Shown here one piece after another: positions 14,625 through 27,477 of a DNA stretch of 64,000 bases. Both the position numbers and the translations under genes were made by a program. Below the pieces are notes generated by a model. It had not been told where the DNA came from. It was given only the letters and a program-made list of their open reading frames with translations, and did no database searches. How positions within the stretch are numbered: the first letter of the stretch is position 1; each line of letters opens with the position of its first letter. This stretch comes from Pardosa pseudoannulata (lineage: Eukaryota > Arthropoda > Arachnida > Araneae > Lycosidae): positions 50,354,650-50,418,649 of the forward strand of contig CM063510.1 in the NCBI GenBank assembly GCA_032207245.1, given 5' to 3'.

Positions 14625-16030
14625 ATAATTTAATTTAACTAAGTTCAAATTATGTACTAAAATATCATAAAATATTAAACTTAGGTACCTCTTTATATTA
14701 ATTTTAAAATTTTTTTTCTTATATTTTTGTGTTATTTTTGAAGGTATTTTCTTTACATATTCATCAGAAAATTGGGATTGAGAAAAAATAAGCACACATA
14801 TTATTTAGGGTTTGTATTTCCGTTCATTTACCCCCAAATCATATTTATTAGTGTTTTTTTTTCAACTTTTATGATTATATTTATATGGGGATATTTTCAT
14901 TCATTTGTGGCTATTTTAAAAGAAATTCGATTGTAAATCCGTTACTATTTTATTCCTTTCACATTATAATGGAAATATTCTCCTTTACCTTTTGATATTC
15001 GCAGAATAATTCAACAGAATAATTAACCAAGTATTAATGTTAAACGACAAACTAACTCAAATTATAGTCCCAAAATTTACTGCGAGACACAGAGTAACAT
15101 AAAATTTACAGCTAGGATACTCATATAATAAAAATATCATTTATTCTTGGAAATAAAATCTTATTCATTTCATGTATTAATAAAATATAACGTTAAATTA
15201 CTCACACCTTCAAAATCAAATTATAAAAGGAACGTGGTTTATCAGATTCTATTTTCAGTACTTGATCATAGTTGAAACAAATAAGTCACTATTTCTTTTT
15301 ATACTAATTATTTTCACATAAAGGCATTCTGAAAATTAATTATTGCTTTTTGGAAGCTAAATCAATATCTAGACATAGCTTTAGTGCACATTCAAAGATA
15401 TGTAACAGGTGTTTAAGCTAGGTTTTCTGTTACAAAACTGTGTATTCAATAGTTTAATAAAGTGTTTTGAAGAATACATCTGTGCAAATGAGTAACATTT
15501 CTATCACTAACGAAGAAAAAAGTAACGGTACATAAATTATAGAAATCAATAGAAAGAATGGATAATTTCATTACGTTTGAGGAATAAAATTTATAATCGT
15601 CCTATTTTTAAGACAGCTTTTATTGGTCCATCAAATATATAAACATTAAGCATTTTTACTAGTAGATGTATAAAAGTTAGTGAAATACCCGTTTAAGATT
15701 TTAAGATTTTTTAAGCTCGAGAGGTTTTGTTGACATATTAACATGTGTTAGACTATAGAAAACGTGTTTGTGGAAGACATACATTAAGCACAATCTCCTT
15801 AATATAATTCAGCCATCATTTAGAATTCCATAAAATGAATACTGAATCTTTGTACGGTTACAACACACCTAATCCTTAAAGTAATTAAAAACTATTCTGC
15901 CTATTTTTGATGTTGAATAAAAGTATACTTATTTGTATTTAATAATGCATATTATTTAATTAGAACACTTTACGTTTGTCTCTTTTGATATCCAACTCAA
16001 GTCTAAGTTAATTTCTGCATACACCAAGTT
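14625..16030. other. Unrecognised AT-rich region downstream of the Helitron break
   Basis: No helicase similarity is seen on either strand after the break near 14556. No 3' Helitron hairpin plus CTRR end could be placed. Nothing else recognised. Confidence 0.5.
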
Positions 16031-16487
16031 GAACATACATAAAACTTTAATCAGGCCCATTGTCCTATATGATTGGGAATATTTGACCTTCAATATAGCT
16101 AAGGAAGAAAAGTTGCTCATTTTTTTAATGAAAAATCTTAAGGAAAATTTTTCGACCCATTGAAGAGAAAAATGAGTGCAGAATATTTTACAATCATGAC
16201 ATTTGCAGAAAATATGGAAAATATTGTGGAACTCACATTGTGATACTTATAAAAGCTGGCTATCAGTACAGATATGCCTATGCTTTTTCCTACCAAAAAA
16301 GTGACTTTTAGAAAATTGAAGGGACTAGATGTATAGAACAACCACCTACACGATGGTTAGAAGCTGTTGAAAAGGATCTCAAACTATTGGGAGTCAACCG
16401 GAGGAGAGGCGTCTTGACTCATAGGGTCAACTGGAGGAGGACCAGCGAGACAGCCTTGTCCTGCAAAAGGCAGTTGAGCTTATGAAA
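16031..16487 (+). pseudogene. Non-LTR retrotransposon reverse transcriptase, 3' fragment
   Basis: The C-terminal end of a LINE-type endonuclease/reverse transcriptase, the enzyme that copies its own RNA into the genome. Read across frames, the fragment starts with KTLIRPIVLYDWE (about 16039), continues through a LINE-like helix rich in Lys and Glu (about 16090-16150), then has GLDV followed by a stop, and closes with QPPTRWLEAVEKDLKLLG (about 16339-16400) up to a TGA near 16485. Those two end blocks are typical of the tail of arthropod LINE RTs. Frameshifts and stops break it, and the RT catalytic core is missing upstream, as in the usual 5'-truncated LINE copy. Confidence 0.75.
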
Positions 16488-18680
16488 AAGATGAAATACA
16501 ATCGATAATAGAACGTTATCATATAATTTTATAAAAGTTGTATGCGATATCGATCAAACAGTCTCTAACAATATATTTGTATCCCAACAGTATCATTTTA
16601 AACAGGTTTTTTACGTAATCAGAATCAATTAAAGAATCAAAAAACAACTGGAATTGCAAATTTCTTTATATAGTACATACAATAAAACTACTTATATTCT
16701 TTTATCATTAAAAAATGGATATTGTGAAATTTAAATATTTTAATTGCCATTGAAGCTCTAAAAGTTATTACAAATGAATAGTCAGTTGTCATGAAGCTTT
16801 TGTTTACTTTTCAAGGTGAATCTCAAATATATGGAATCAGTGAAAAACATTTTTCCTTTTTTCACCCTAAAAACGTTAAAGTCTTCTTTTCTTTTATGAA
16901 CTCAATTTAATGAGTATTATTGAATATAATTAATGAATTTTATTTATATTAATATTCATAAAATCTAAATCTTTTTAAAATTGAAAATTAGTTATGTGTA
17001 TATTTTTATAAAAAAATAGGAAGGAAAAGTAATGTTAAAATATTTAGTCTATTAAAATATAATAAAAAATTAGAATTTTAATCTTAAACAATATTTCCTG
17101 AACATTTAGATATTTGTATAAGTAAAATGTAATGTATGTGTCACATATATCGATTTATAGTAAAAAAGAATTTTTTATATCATATTATTACATCCACAAT
17201 ATAATAACACGCAATTATCACAGATCCAAATATGGTAAAACAAAATATCAAATTTTATCTAGTTATTATCTTAAATTTCTTACACAATCATGCAAAATAT
17301 GAAAGTTTAAAAGTTATTTAAATACGTTATTATATTTGTATTATAGAAAATAAATGTTTTTCAAAATGTTTTTCCCCTATGTATTTTTCTTGAAATCCAT
17401 CCTTAAAAAATCAGGAATAATCTACTCTCGTTTTCCGTATACTCATAGGAAAGAAATTTTCTTTATAATATCACTATTATTCTTAATTTCCCACATAAGG
17501 TAACATCTACTCTAAATAATAGATAATTAAGTATTAATGATTATAATTGACTATTACTGTTTATAAGATAAATCCTAACTATAACAATTTTATTATTGGA
17601 AACTTTTAATGTATAACGTTAGAGGTATCTGAAAACTAATGCATATTCTCGTGTAGAAGGTCTTAGTTTAACTAACAAATTTTTTAGAAAAAAAAGTAAT
17701 TTGCTCTTTTAAAAACTTAATTTTTTAAAAATTTATTTAAGAAACCTATGCAAACAGATTTAATTATCTTGAATATATTTTAAATCAGATTGTACGTTAC
17801 AAAAAGAAAAAGTTTTTAATAGTTAAAATAAATTAAGAAACTGAAACAGCTCCATTTTCACTTAACTTATCACGGGAATTTTATATCAACTCCGAAATTC
17901 ATTTACTCTACATGCAACATTTCACTGAAAAATTGTCAGCGTGATAGCTTTTCTATATAATACAGTATAAAACTATTCTGTGCGGAAATGTCAGTTTGCT
18001 TAAATTTGCATGTTAAATGCGAAACTAATGAAAACAGCTGGCGTAATGCAAGTACAGTAGAATCTAAAGGAGTCATTATCAACGGTAATGACATTCTGTT
18101 TACTTATAGTTTCATAAAGAAATGAAATAATTTGACAGTGTGACATTCAGAACTATTCACAAGCATTCAAATGTGAAAGCTGTCTCAAATTAATGAATCT
18201 TTGTATTTTGATTAATTCATCTGGATGATTTCAATTAAAATGGTATTAATTAAAGTACATAAATCTGCAGTTTCTGAATTTGCCAGTATCTGCATTCAGT
18301 TGACAACAATATATTATTCTAAATATACTTTTTTGATTTGTGGGTATATTACAGAGAATAAGGCTGCTGAAATTGTTTATAACAAATTAATATACTTATA
18401 CTGTCGGCGCATAAGTAGAAGTGAGCAAGTCTAGACTAATTCAGTTCTCCCTACTTTAATTCTCCATAAACGATAATTACTTTTTTTATTTTTCTCTATA
18501 ATATTACCTCTAATGTAAAAGATTATTTTATGACAAGCGTACTAAAATTAACTTTCGAGACCCCATTGAGAGAAAACAATTCGAGGCCTTTATTTTACTG
18601 ACATTTGAGAAAAACTGTTCGCCTGGAAAACTGCACATCCTGACACGGCCATCGGCGTGATGAATGACAAAACATTATTC
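16488..18680. other. Unrecognised AT-rich region
   Basis: No coding, RNA or structured repeat feature supported. The short frame at 18225-18434 has no motif. Confidence 0.5.
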
Positions 18681-18775
18681 AAACAGGCAACTCTTACTGA
18701 TATGCCTATGCTTTTCCTACTGACTTTTTGAGGGACTAGATGTATGGAACAAACCTACACGATGGTTAGAATTTG
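18680..18775 (+). repeat. Second LINE RT 3' fragment
   Basis: Similar to 16262-16355: both contain GATATGCCTATGCTTTT, then GGGACTAGATGTAT and CTACACGATGGTTAGAA. It is shorter by a few deletions and stops abruptly where it joins the Tc1-related piece at about 18776. Confidence 0.75.
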
Positions 18776-18870
18776 CTGTAACACCTCCTAAAGAGAGAAG
18801 GCCTGAGCACACTCACTGTGACGTCACGGGATAAGGCTGACTATCAAAGCCATTCAGTTGAAGCTGTAGT
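18776..18870 (+). repeat. Tc1-related fragment, inverted relative to the copy at 21060-21160
   Basis: CACCTCCTAAAGAGAGAAGG and the following GCCTGAGCAC, TGACGTCACGGGATAAGGCTGA segment match the reverse complement of about 21062-21157 with small indels. It is joined directly to the LINE fragment, so the two form a chimeric repeat. Confidence 0.65.
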
Positions 18871-21059
18871 TTTAACGGCAACAAAAAAATTTGATTTATT
18901 ATTTACTGGCGATTATTTATAGCAAATTTCAGTTTTTTTGATTAACATTAACCGTTCTCTGACACAGAATGTATTGCTTTTTGTTTATTCTATCAAATAC
19001 GCCTAAAATAACACACATTTGTAAAACATATACACTCTAAAATTTGAATTCTCTAATAAAAAAGAATTAACTCAAGCACAAATTATAATCCTTCCAGATT
19101 TTCACAATAACACCTATCATCCCCATAATCAAGATATTAACATACTTTATCTATTATATGGATAGTGCATTAAATATCAAATGGAGTTATAAATTATTTT
19201 AAAAAACAACACTTACTTAAATATGTTTATAGTTTTAAAAGAAAAATAAAACATCCTAGAATTTTATTATTTATGCTTCTTCTACTACTTAGAAATACAT
19301 TCATAAAATTTTAAGAAATTTCTACATTTAATCCAGGAAATATATTTAAAACTAATTCATCTAACTTCAAGTACAAAAATTTCCAAGTTTTGAAGAGCAA
19401 AACCCCAAGTAAACACTGTACTAAATAAGGTAAAAAAAAACATACATTTATATGAAATTTTATTTCTCGAAAACAAAACAAAATCAGAATTTTTTTTTAC
19501 ATTTGATGTTAAAATTAAACACGAGAATGAAAATTTCATTATTGATTAACAGAGTAATAATTCTATTAATAGAAAATTAGACTTTAACTTTATATCTTTA
19601 CACTTGATAACTTGATACATACACAATGAAAATATACATAACATACTTAAGAAAATTTGTTCAAGATATATTAAAATCATTTACAATATACAACCTATGA
19701 GTATTAACCTAAGTAATTAATACATCAAATATATATTTTAAGTCAGTAAAAACACAGGGAAAGTTATACTGACCTCTTTTGTTGAACTTTGTATTGTTAA
19801 AAAACACTGATACAGATAAATTTTTATCAATACAAACGGAAGAAGTTATTTATGGATTTGGTAACTATATGTGCAAAGAATATATTAATCTTCATATCCA
19901 AAAATATAAAACGATTATACAGTTCTTTTTGGGATACACAAATTGAAAGTTCTGCCACAGAATTGAAAATATATTTGGATTTTTCCACAAATTCTAAGCT
20001 CTCTTCAATGGCTTTTGATAATACTTTTTCCTCTTTCCTAACAAGAGACGGTACAGTATTTTAGTATGTTACAAATAAAACAGTTTTTTATGTTATAAAA
20101 TAATTATCTAAACAGAAATTCACTATATTTTTTAAAGTATTAAAAGGGTTATATCCAAAGGTCAGCTTCAATGATATATAATATATAATTACTTTATTCT
20201 TTTAGTTGCTTTACAAATGAAAATACAAAAATTTCAACCGTCTATACAGATAGGAATATTTTTCAAATATCAAACATTAATCAATTTATTATCAAAATAT
20301 CTAATTCTAAATGACGTTTTAATGATATAAAAGTTAATACTACATTATATTTTGAACTGTTTCTTTTAACTCAATTTAGAAAAAAATACAATATTTAACA
20401 TGTTTTTTAGCATAATTTTAATTAAGTAGTTAATTCTAAAGAAATTGTAATATTGCATTGTAAAATTTGCTAGTATTATTTATTTATGACAAACTACATT
20501 TTAATAGTTGAATAATTTTTAATATATATGTTTAAAAAACATAGAATATTCTTATTTATTCATCAAATTTCTTCATATACGTTAGTCAAAACAAAAGTAC
20601 TGTCTATAATCTAGAGTAACTGTAAAAAAAAATCTACTTTTTAAGTAGGGGTTTAATCTTATATCTTATGCTTAAAAATTGTAAATAACAATAGAGTTTA
20701 CTTACATGACAATTCTTGTTCACAGTCAGGCTTTTCTAGGAATCGAAATAATCCACTTTTGTCCCAAAATTTCTTTTCTTCGAAACGAGAAAACTGATTT
20801 TTTGTTACCTTCGGAGTCATAATTACTTTTACAAATAAGAACAATACATTTATACGGCATTATTACAAAAAAAATTAACCGAAATATACAGGAATTGAAT
20901 TCGCATACTCAGAGCAAGCACAAATGAATTCTCATATCCCCCCGCTCAGGAAACGAATTCCGCCAACGTTGCTAATACGCACATTCCATACATATATGTT
21001 GATTTTTCATTTGGCGACGGAAATAATTGGAAAAGTGATAACTTGGAAGTTTCTGGTCA
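18871..21059. other. Unrecognised AT-rich region
   Basis: No gene supported. Short frames at 19357-19539 (-) and 19852-20064 (+) have no motif. Confidence 0.5.
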
Positions 21060-21606
21060 GAGTTACAGAATGTTGTCAGCCTTATGCCACTACGTCATCA
21101 CATTTTCTGGTAAACTGTGCTCAGGCCTTCTCTCTAGGAGGTGTTGGCTTAGCCCCGTATCCAACAGTGTCCGCTGAACAGTGAGCTCCGATACTATTCT
21201 GCTTGGCCCTGCATTGTATTGGGTTGTCAGCTGAGCCACTGTCTAGCTCTTGTTTTGCTTCACCATGCTAGACAATCTCCGACGACTTTTTTCTTTGATA
21301 GCGTGTGGACTTCCAGCACCATGTAGTCTACTGTTGGTTTCATCCATCCATTCATCCACTTTGCATAACTACTAACAGATGTGGATCGCGAATAACGAGT
21401 CGTGCAGTTTCGGAAATATGTGTTACCTTCGATCCATTACAATCTTCCCTCTATCAAAATAACTTAGATCCTCAGTTTTTCCCATCACACACAGAAGTAT
21501 GTAAAGGAAAATTCTTCAGACTCTTCAGCAGCAGTTAAATACCACGTCATCCGGCGAGTTCATTGCAAAATGTAGCGGTGGTCATAATGTTTTGGCTCTT
21601 GAGTGT
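21060..21606 (-). pseudogene. Tc1-like transposase N-terminal fragment with its terminal inverted repeat
   Basis: On the minus strand the unit starts with an end containing GAGCCAAAACATTATGACCA (about 21582-21601), a form typical of Tc1-like termini. Then comes a frame from an ATG at about 21485 reading MGKTEDLSYFDRGKIVMDRR, typical of the Tc1 helix-turn-helix DNA-binding region. It continues with KEKSRRRLSSMVKQNKS, a stop, then TVAQLTTQYNAG and VSELTVQRTLLDTGL (about 21145-21255), the second helix-turn-helix. Stops and frameshifts are present. The catalytic DDE domain and the other inverted repeat are not found, so this is a truncated dead copy. Confidence 0.75.
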
Positions 21607-24158
21607 ATATATTCTACACTGCTAAAGGTAAAATAAATAACCTTCCATTTTTGTAGCAGTCATTGAAGAAGTCATGACACCAATAAGCAGAAAATTATCA
21701 CACCATGTTGTATGCATTTTTGATAAAATACTATGGAAATTATGATTTTGAAGGTGCAAAATATGAATCTTGAAAATGAGTAAATTATTTTTGTAACGTT
21801 TTAAACATTAAAGGTGTTAGTACTCATATACTGTATGTAAACTATGTTTTAAAATTTTGGTGTTGATAGATGTATCTTCAGTAAATCCATAAACTTACTT
21901 CATTAAAATTAAATAAATAATCTACTCTATAAATATTACAAATGTACTAAATATTTCTGAGCTTAAAGGAAAACTTATGCCCCACTAACCATCAACATCA
22001 CAAATGAGGTGTGTAAGTGAGTAACTATTTCTACAACACACCTTCCACGGTCTAGTGTATTAAATTGTTGCTATTAGTAATCGCTACACTTGCTTTCTAA
22101 CAAATTTTAAGTTTTATCTTTCAAAGCTGATTCCTTCTAAAGAGGTTTCAACAAATTTAACACATTTCTTTCTTATTCTAACGTGTGTGAAATGCATGTA
22201 ATAGTTGAAGATGTCAAGTTTTCAAGAAGGAGTAATTGGAATCAAAGTACACTTGAATCATGCTATGGCTACATTTAAATATATGTACTTTGCTCAGTTT
22301 TAACATAATTCCAGATTCCTTACATTTTAAAATCCACAAACATATGAAATTTAATTATTCATAAAACCAATGATCAGGTAAATCCTTTTCTCGAATATTA
22401 TCAGAAAAATCCGCATAATACGAAATTTGAAAGGCATTCTGAAGTGACGAAATAGAATATTTACCTTGACTTATCAACTCTATATCGAAATAAAGTTATA
22501 TCACCGCTCCCATCGAAAGGGTTTTCCATTTATTATATTAATGAAGAACCAGTAATCTCAATAGCTATCTCTGAAACTTATCTTCATAATTTTCGCTATT
22601 AATTCTCAACTGAAAGTTTCTAGTACATTGGCCAAGTAAATATATATTAATAGAAAGCTATTTATTAATTTTGTATAATGCATGATGAAATCTTGTAAGG
22701 AAACTAAAATACCTATATCCAAATTATTATAATGCTGTGAGTTATTTTGTTAAAATATTACAGATTGTGTCAGCTCGATTAGTGAAAACGCCTAGGAAAA
22801 GTACAGTGTAAGTATGGTATACCTTACTCTTCCTAGAATGGTATACCTATGTTGTATGTTTGAGGCCTGAAATAAATAAAGCATTGCCACATTCTCACCA
22901 AATTGGTCAAATTTTTTCTGTATCATCTACTTGGCTATGCTGTAAAAAGAAATGTAGATTTTACAAGGCAATCAAAAATGGTGCACTCAAATTAGGTTTT
23001 TTTACGATCTTCATCTACTAATATAACCATTAAATGGCGTTGTTAATTTTTCTTGCGTGATTGGTTTTATGTCGCCATTTTCACAGAGCTATTATTTTAG
23101 CCTGCAAAAATAGCTATTAGATGTGAATATTTTATGTATTTGTACCTCTGGGAGGGGCAGGCCCAACCTGGGAGTCTTTTGCATGGTACTTACTTCTAAA
23201 TTAAGACGACCCAGCGGTAATGTTACTCGTGTAGCATAATTTAAGCTTCACGTGTTTTTTGGGTGGTGCTAAATGAGTAACAGGAGTTAGGATAATATCT
23301 GTATCACCTGTTGAGTTGGAAAAAATTTTGTATTTGTCTTTACTAGTTGATTAATCAATAATATTGTTGTTTTATATATGGTTTATTTATTTTATTAATG
23401 ATTATTTATAACTACTTAAATAGATGGAAATGTACATTATATATATTATATATATTATTATACCGAAATTATATATAGATTTTATATATTTTTTTATTGT
23501 CTGATTTTATTACATAAATATTATTTCTATAATTTAAAGTTATAAATATATGTATAAAAATACTTAATTACAGTGTAAAATTCAAAACTTTACATACGAA
23601 TTTTAACGAAAAGTAAAATTAAAGTTTGTATGACGTCAGATACACTTTTTTGCAAATAAAACTTCACATTGGGTATTTGTTCTTTTATCTTATCTCCTAT
23701 CGCTTATTTTAGTTTTATTTTATTCTGATTCTTAGAAAATTTTTTAAGCTTGATTTAATTTGATTTTTAATTTTATAGTTCCATGTCACTTGCTTTAGAG
23801 TTCGTGTTCTAATCATTATTTTTACATAAAATATTTACATGACAGTACCACCTCATTATCTAGACTCTCTTCAAACTGAGAAATGAAGATGGTAGAAATT
23901 TCTCAGAGATCTTTTTCAAAGCGAATGTTTAGAAATGTGGGTAGGAGAAAATTTTCTAGCGAAAAGAGTAGTACCAAATCATTTAAATCACAAAGAACAC
24001 TTGAAAAATAAAATTAAAAAAAAAATAAAAAATTTTAATTCAATTTCTGAAACTCAGCTTATTACCCTTATCCAGAATGTTGTTAAAGAGCAAAATGTTT
24101 TCTCCGAATCTACATTATTTTCAATTTTATATGTGTAATGACTTCATTGCACGATGGC
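21607..24158. other. Unrecognised AT-rich region
   Basis: No gene supported. A short GC-richer patch near 23140-23290 has no recognised motif. The frame at 23935-24138 is Lys/Asn rich and unconvincing. Confidence 0.45.
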
Positions 24159-24338
24159 TTGGTTTGGTTTGGTTTGGAACTCTACAGTCTACAGCTTTGA
24201 TCACGAGGATTAATGAGGCCAAGAACTACGGTCTAAAGCTGATTCTCAATGGCTACGAGCATCCATGTTATCAGAATGACTCAAAGCCGCGAACTACAGT
24301 ACCGAAGAGCAGCGCTCTACCATTCGGCCACTGTTCAA
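24159..24338 (-). mobile_element. tRNA-derived SINE, minus-strand copy
   Basis: Reverse complement reads as a tRNA-like head (GTGGCCGAATGGTAGAGCGC for the A box region, a decayed B box), then the family body (GATGCTCGTAGCCATT..., CAGCTTTA, CTCATTAATCCTCGTG, GTAGACTGTAG), ending in a CCAAA-repeat tail that appears on the + strand as TTGGTTTGGTTTGG. Same family as 47235-47413. Confidence 0.85.
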
Positions 24339-27021
24339 CCTAGATTGCGTAAGCGGAGCTCTTCGTGTTTAAAAATTAAATGTAAAATCAACACAAGTGG
24401 AGTACAAATAGAAAGTCAAAGTATTCAGATATCTGTTTTATATGCTTAATTCTCAGTGATACCGAACTCGGGGGATTGTAATAGTAGACTCAGCAAGAAG
24501 GCAGTAAAAAAGTTACTTGTAGAATCTGAAATATTTAATTGTACTAAATATTTTCGGGGAAGTTTATATTTTAAGTCTCTGAGAAAATATAATTTTTTAA
24601 TAAGTGTATATCTGGAATATATTTTTAAAGTGTAGCGCAATAGATTTATATCAAAATAAAAATTTGAATAACAGTAAAAACTATTAAAACCCTTTTTCAT
24701 GTTTATACATATTCATTTATAAAGTTTGGTTCACGTCATCCTGAAAAAATATTTTTAATTAATAAACTTAAAATAGTAACAAAGTATTTAAATTTACTAA
24801 ACTGATATAAACATGTTATGTTACAGACTTATAAAAGTGATTTCCTCCCTCGGGTTCTTCATCCTTTATTACATGTGTATATTATACAACTAAAAGTATA
24901 ACTTATTAATAGATAGCTAAAAATATTGTATTCAACTCTAATTATGTTGGTAATTGTAAAGGCGACCAACAGTTTAAATCTACAGAGCTCCAAAGACATC
25001 TTTCACACACATTCTCAGATCCATACAATATTTTAAAAACATTTAAAAAATAATTTTTAACGAAAACCTGTGTTTGATGCATATATGAATTAAAAATAAT
25101 GTAAAATCACTTGGTAAATATATGAAATATATTAGTATTTAATCAAATCTAAAAATCTTTTACTACTAAAAAAAACTTCCTTGGTTGAAGTGTTAAAAAA
25201 TAGAAGCAGAATATGTAATACATAATATAAGCAATATGATGAGCATGTGTAATAAACAAAGTTTGTGCTTACAGATATAACATACTATTACTTCCATTTA
25301 TAGAAGGGAATAATAATATGCTGTTTATTGATAGAAATATTTTTTCATACGTTAACATTGTGATTAAATATCTCCAAATTAGCTGTTACATAGCCAGCTT
25401 AAGGCTAGGACGTCCAGAATGCTGTTTAAATAATTAAATACATCATTTTCAATGAATTGTAAAATAATAATTGGAAGTAAGAATTCATTAGGTTGTTTTA
25501 ATATATATGACAATTAATGTAAATATTGCCAAAAAAGACAACTTAGATATTACTTGTAACTACTTTAAATAGCTTTTAAAACTAAATCTTTTAAGTTTTA
25601 TAGGTATTTGAAATACTTAAGGTGATTTCTTATTCAAAATATGTCTGTTAAATTTATAAAAAATGTAGTTTAAAATAACAATAAATGTTAGTTAAAACTA
25701 ATATATTTTGAATAGAAATATTCTAACATTTTCGTAATAATAAGTATTATAAACTATGTTATTAAGGAAAATTTAAATTGATTTTTCTAATGATATTCTC
25801 AGAGCAGGATTACGATAAAGTTTTATTTTACGGCCTAAAAAATATCCTACAAATGAATATGTCCATGCAATACTTAAAAAGAAAACATTTTCAATAATAT
25901 TTCTATTAATAATTAATAACTTTTAAAATTAAGAGTTTTTACTCTTTTACAGAAACATATTGATAAACCTTTCAAGCAGAATGGTCAAAAATAAAATTAT
26001 TAATTTTGACAGTACTAAATCCTTGCAATACAAAAACCCATTTTAGATTTTTTTAACTATTATAATTAGTTTTTACAAAACCATCCGATATACAAAAGTA
26101 ACACAATAAAGGCATAAAGTTTTTAATGTATCCTACATACATACAGAGACGTTCTATTCAGAGATAAATCTCTTTATGATCTTTCTAAAAAAATAGCCTT
26201 TCTCAAAAGTCTACAATTGGCAAAGTTTAAAAAACTAAATAGAATACTTTGCCCATCCTCTACAATAGAATAAATATGAAATGCGCTCAAATATGTGGAA
26301 TATATTAAAGAAAATATCTACTTGTGCTGTTACACGATTCTTCAACAGATATTAAAAAAGAAAGATAAAGAGTGTAAAGAATGTATAATAAAGCGGAAAT
26401 ATATTAGGTTCTATAGAAATATGGAAATGAAAATTTTATCTGGGAGATGATGTAAGAGCATAAAAACATATGGTATTCCTCCAAAAAAAGAAAGAAGTCA
26501 AAACCATATTTCTTATAACGATTAAATTAAAATTCAAAAAATCTTTTTCATTTAAGATAAAGTACAATATATTTTGTATTCACTTCCATGGAATTTTATA
26601 TTTATCATAACATAAATATCGATGTTTCCTATTGTATCCATAAATATCAATGTTTTCTATTTATCTATACTACACGAACATACGTGTACGTTATATGTCA
26701 ATCCTATATTAGTGTCTATGTCACTATCCTGCATTAGAAAAATTATATAATTAAGTAATATGTGACATAAAATAAAAGCCAAATATGCTTAAAAAATGCC
26801 AAATTTGGCGATATTAATTTCTTCCTCTTGCTTACTATAGATGAAATAAATGTAAATAGAAGGGAAAAAGATAATATTTGTATATGGGTATAGGTTTAAT
26901 TTTTTGCCTACTTTGTTTAAAACTCGATAGTCAATTAAAACTTTTATTTCTTTACAGAAAATAAGGAAATAATCTGAAAGATTCCACAGCCTAGACTTTC
27001 TATGAGACTAGTAACTCGAAG

Positions 27022-27022
<1 letters not shown>
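24339..27022. other. Unrecognised AT-rich region
   Basis: No gene, RNA or repeat supported apart from low-complexity AT runs. Confidence 0.5.

Positions 27023-27077
<55 letters not shown>
27023..27077. repeat. (TA)n microsatellite
   Basis: Perfect TA run. Confidence 0.97.
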
Positions 27078-27081
<4 letters not shown>

Positions 27082-27369
27082 ACGAGATGAATAATTAAAT
27101 TTTAACGTTAATTTTTCACCTTTATTCGCTGTAGAAAATTATACGAGAATGAGAGTCAAAAATGGAAAACACGTGGAAATCTAAACTTTGACAGCAAGCT
27201 TACTCACGTGCTAAATTGTAAAAGTGTATAATTTCAGATAATTACACCTTATACTCTGAGGACGTGAAAAATCTTCCTTTTTTTCTTACTTCTACTAGCT
27301 TTTTGTGAAGATCAAGTACACATATCAAGTCTAAAAATTATTATGTCAGATTTTGTTATTTCTGTTTCT

Positions 27370-27416
27370 GTACACCCACACACACATATCTATCTATCTA
27401 TTTATTTATCTATCTA

Positions 27417-27473
<57 letters not shown>
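27370..27473. repeat. Compound microsatellite (CA)n-(TCTA)n-(TA)n
   Basis: CA run, TCTA/TTTA tetranucleotides, then TA run up to the left end of the mariner-like element. The element appears to have inserted at, or seeded, the TA tract. Confidence 0.95.
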
Positions 27474-27477
<4 letters not shown>

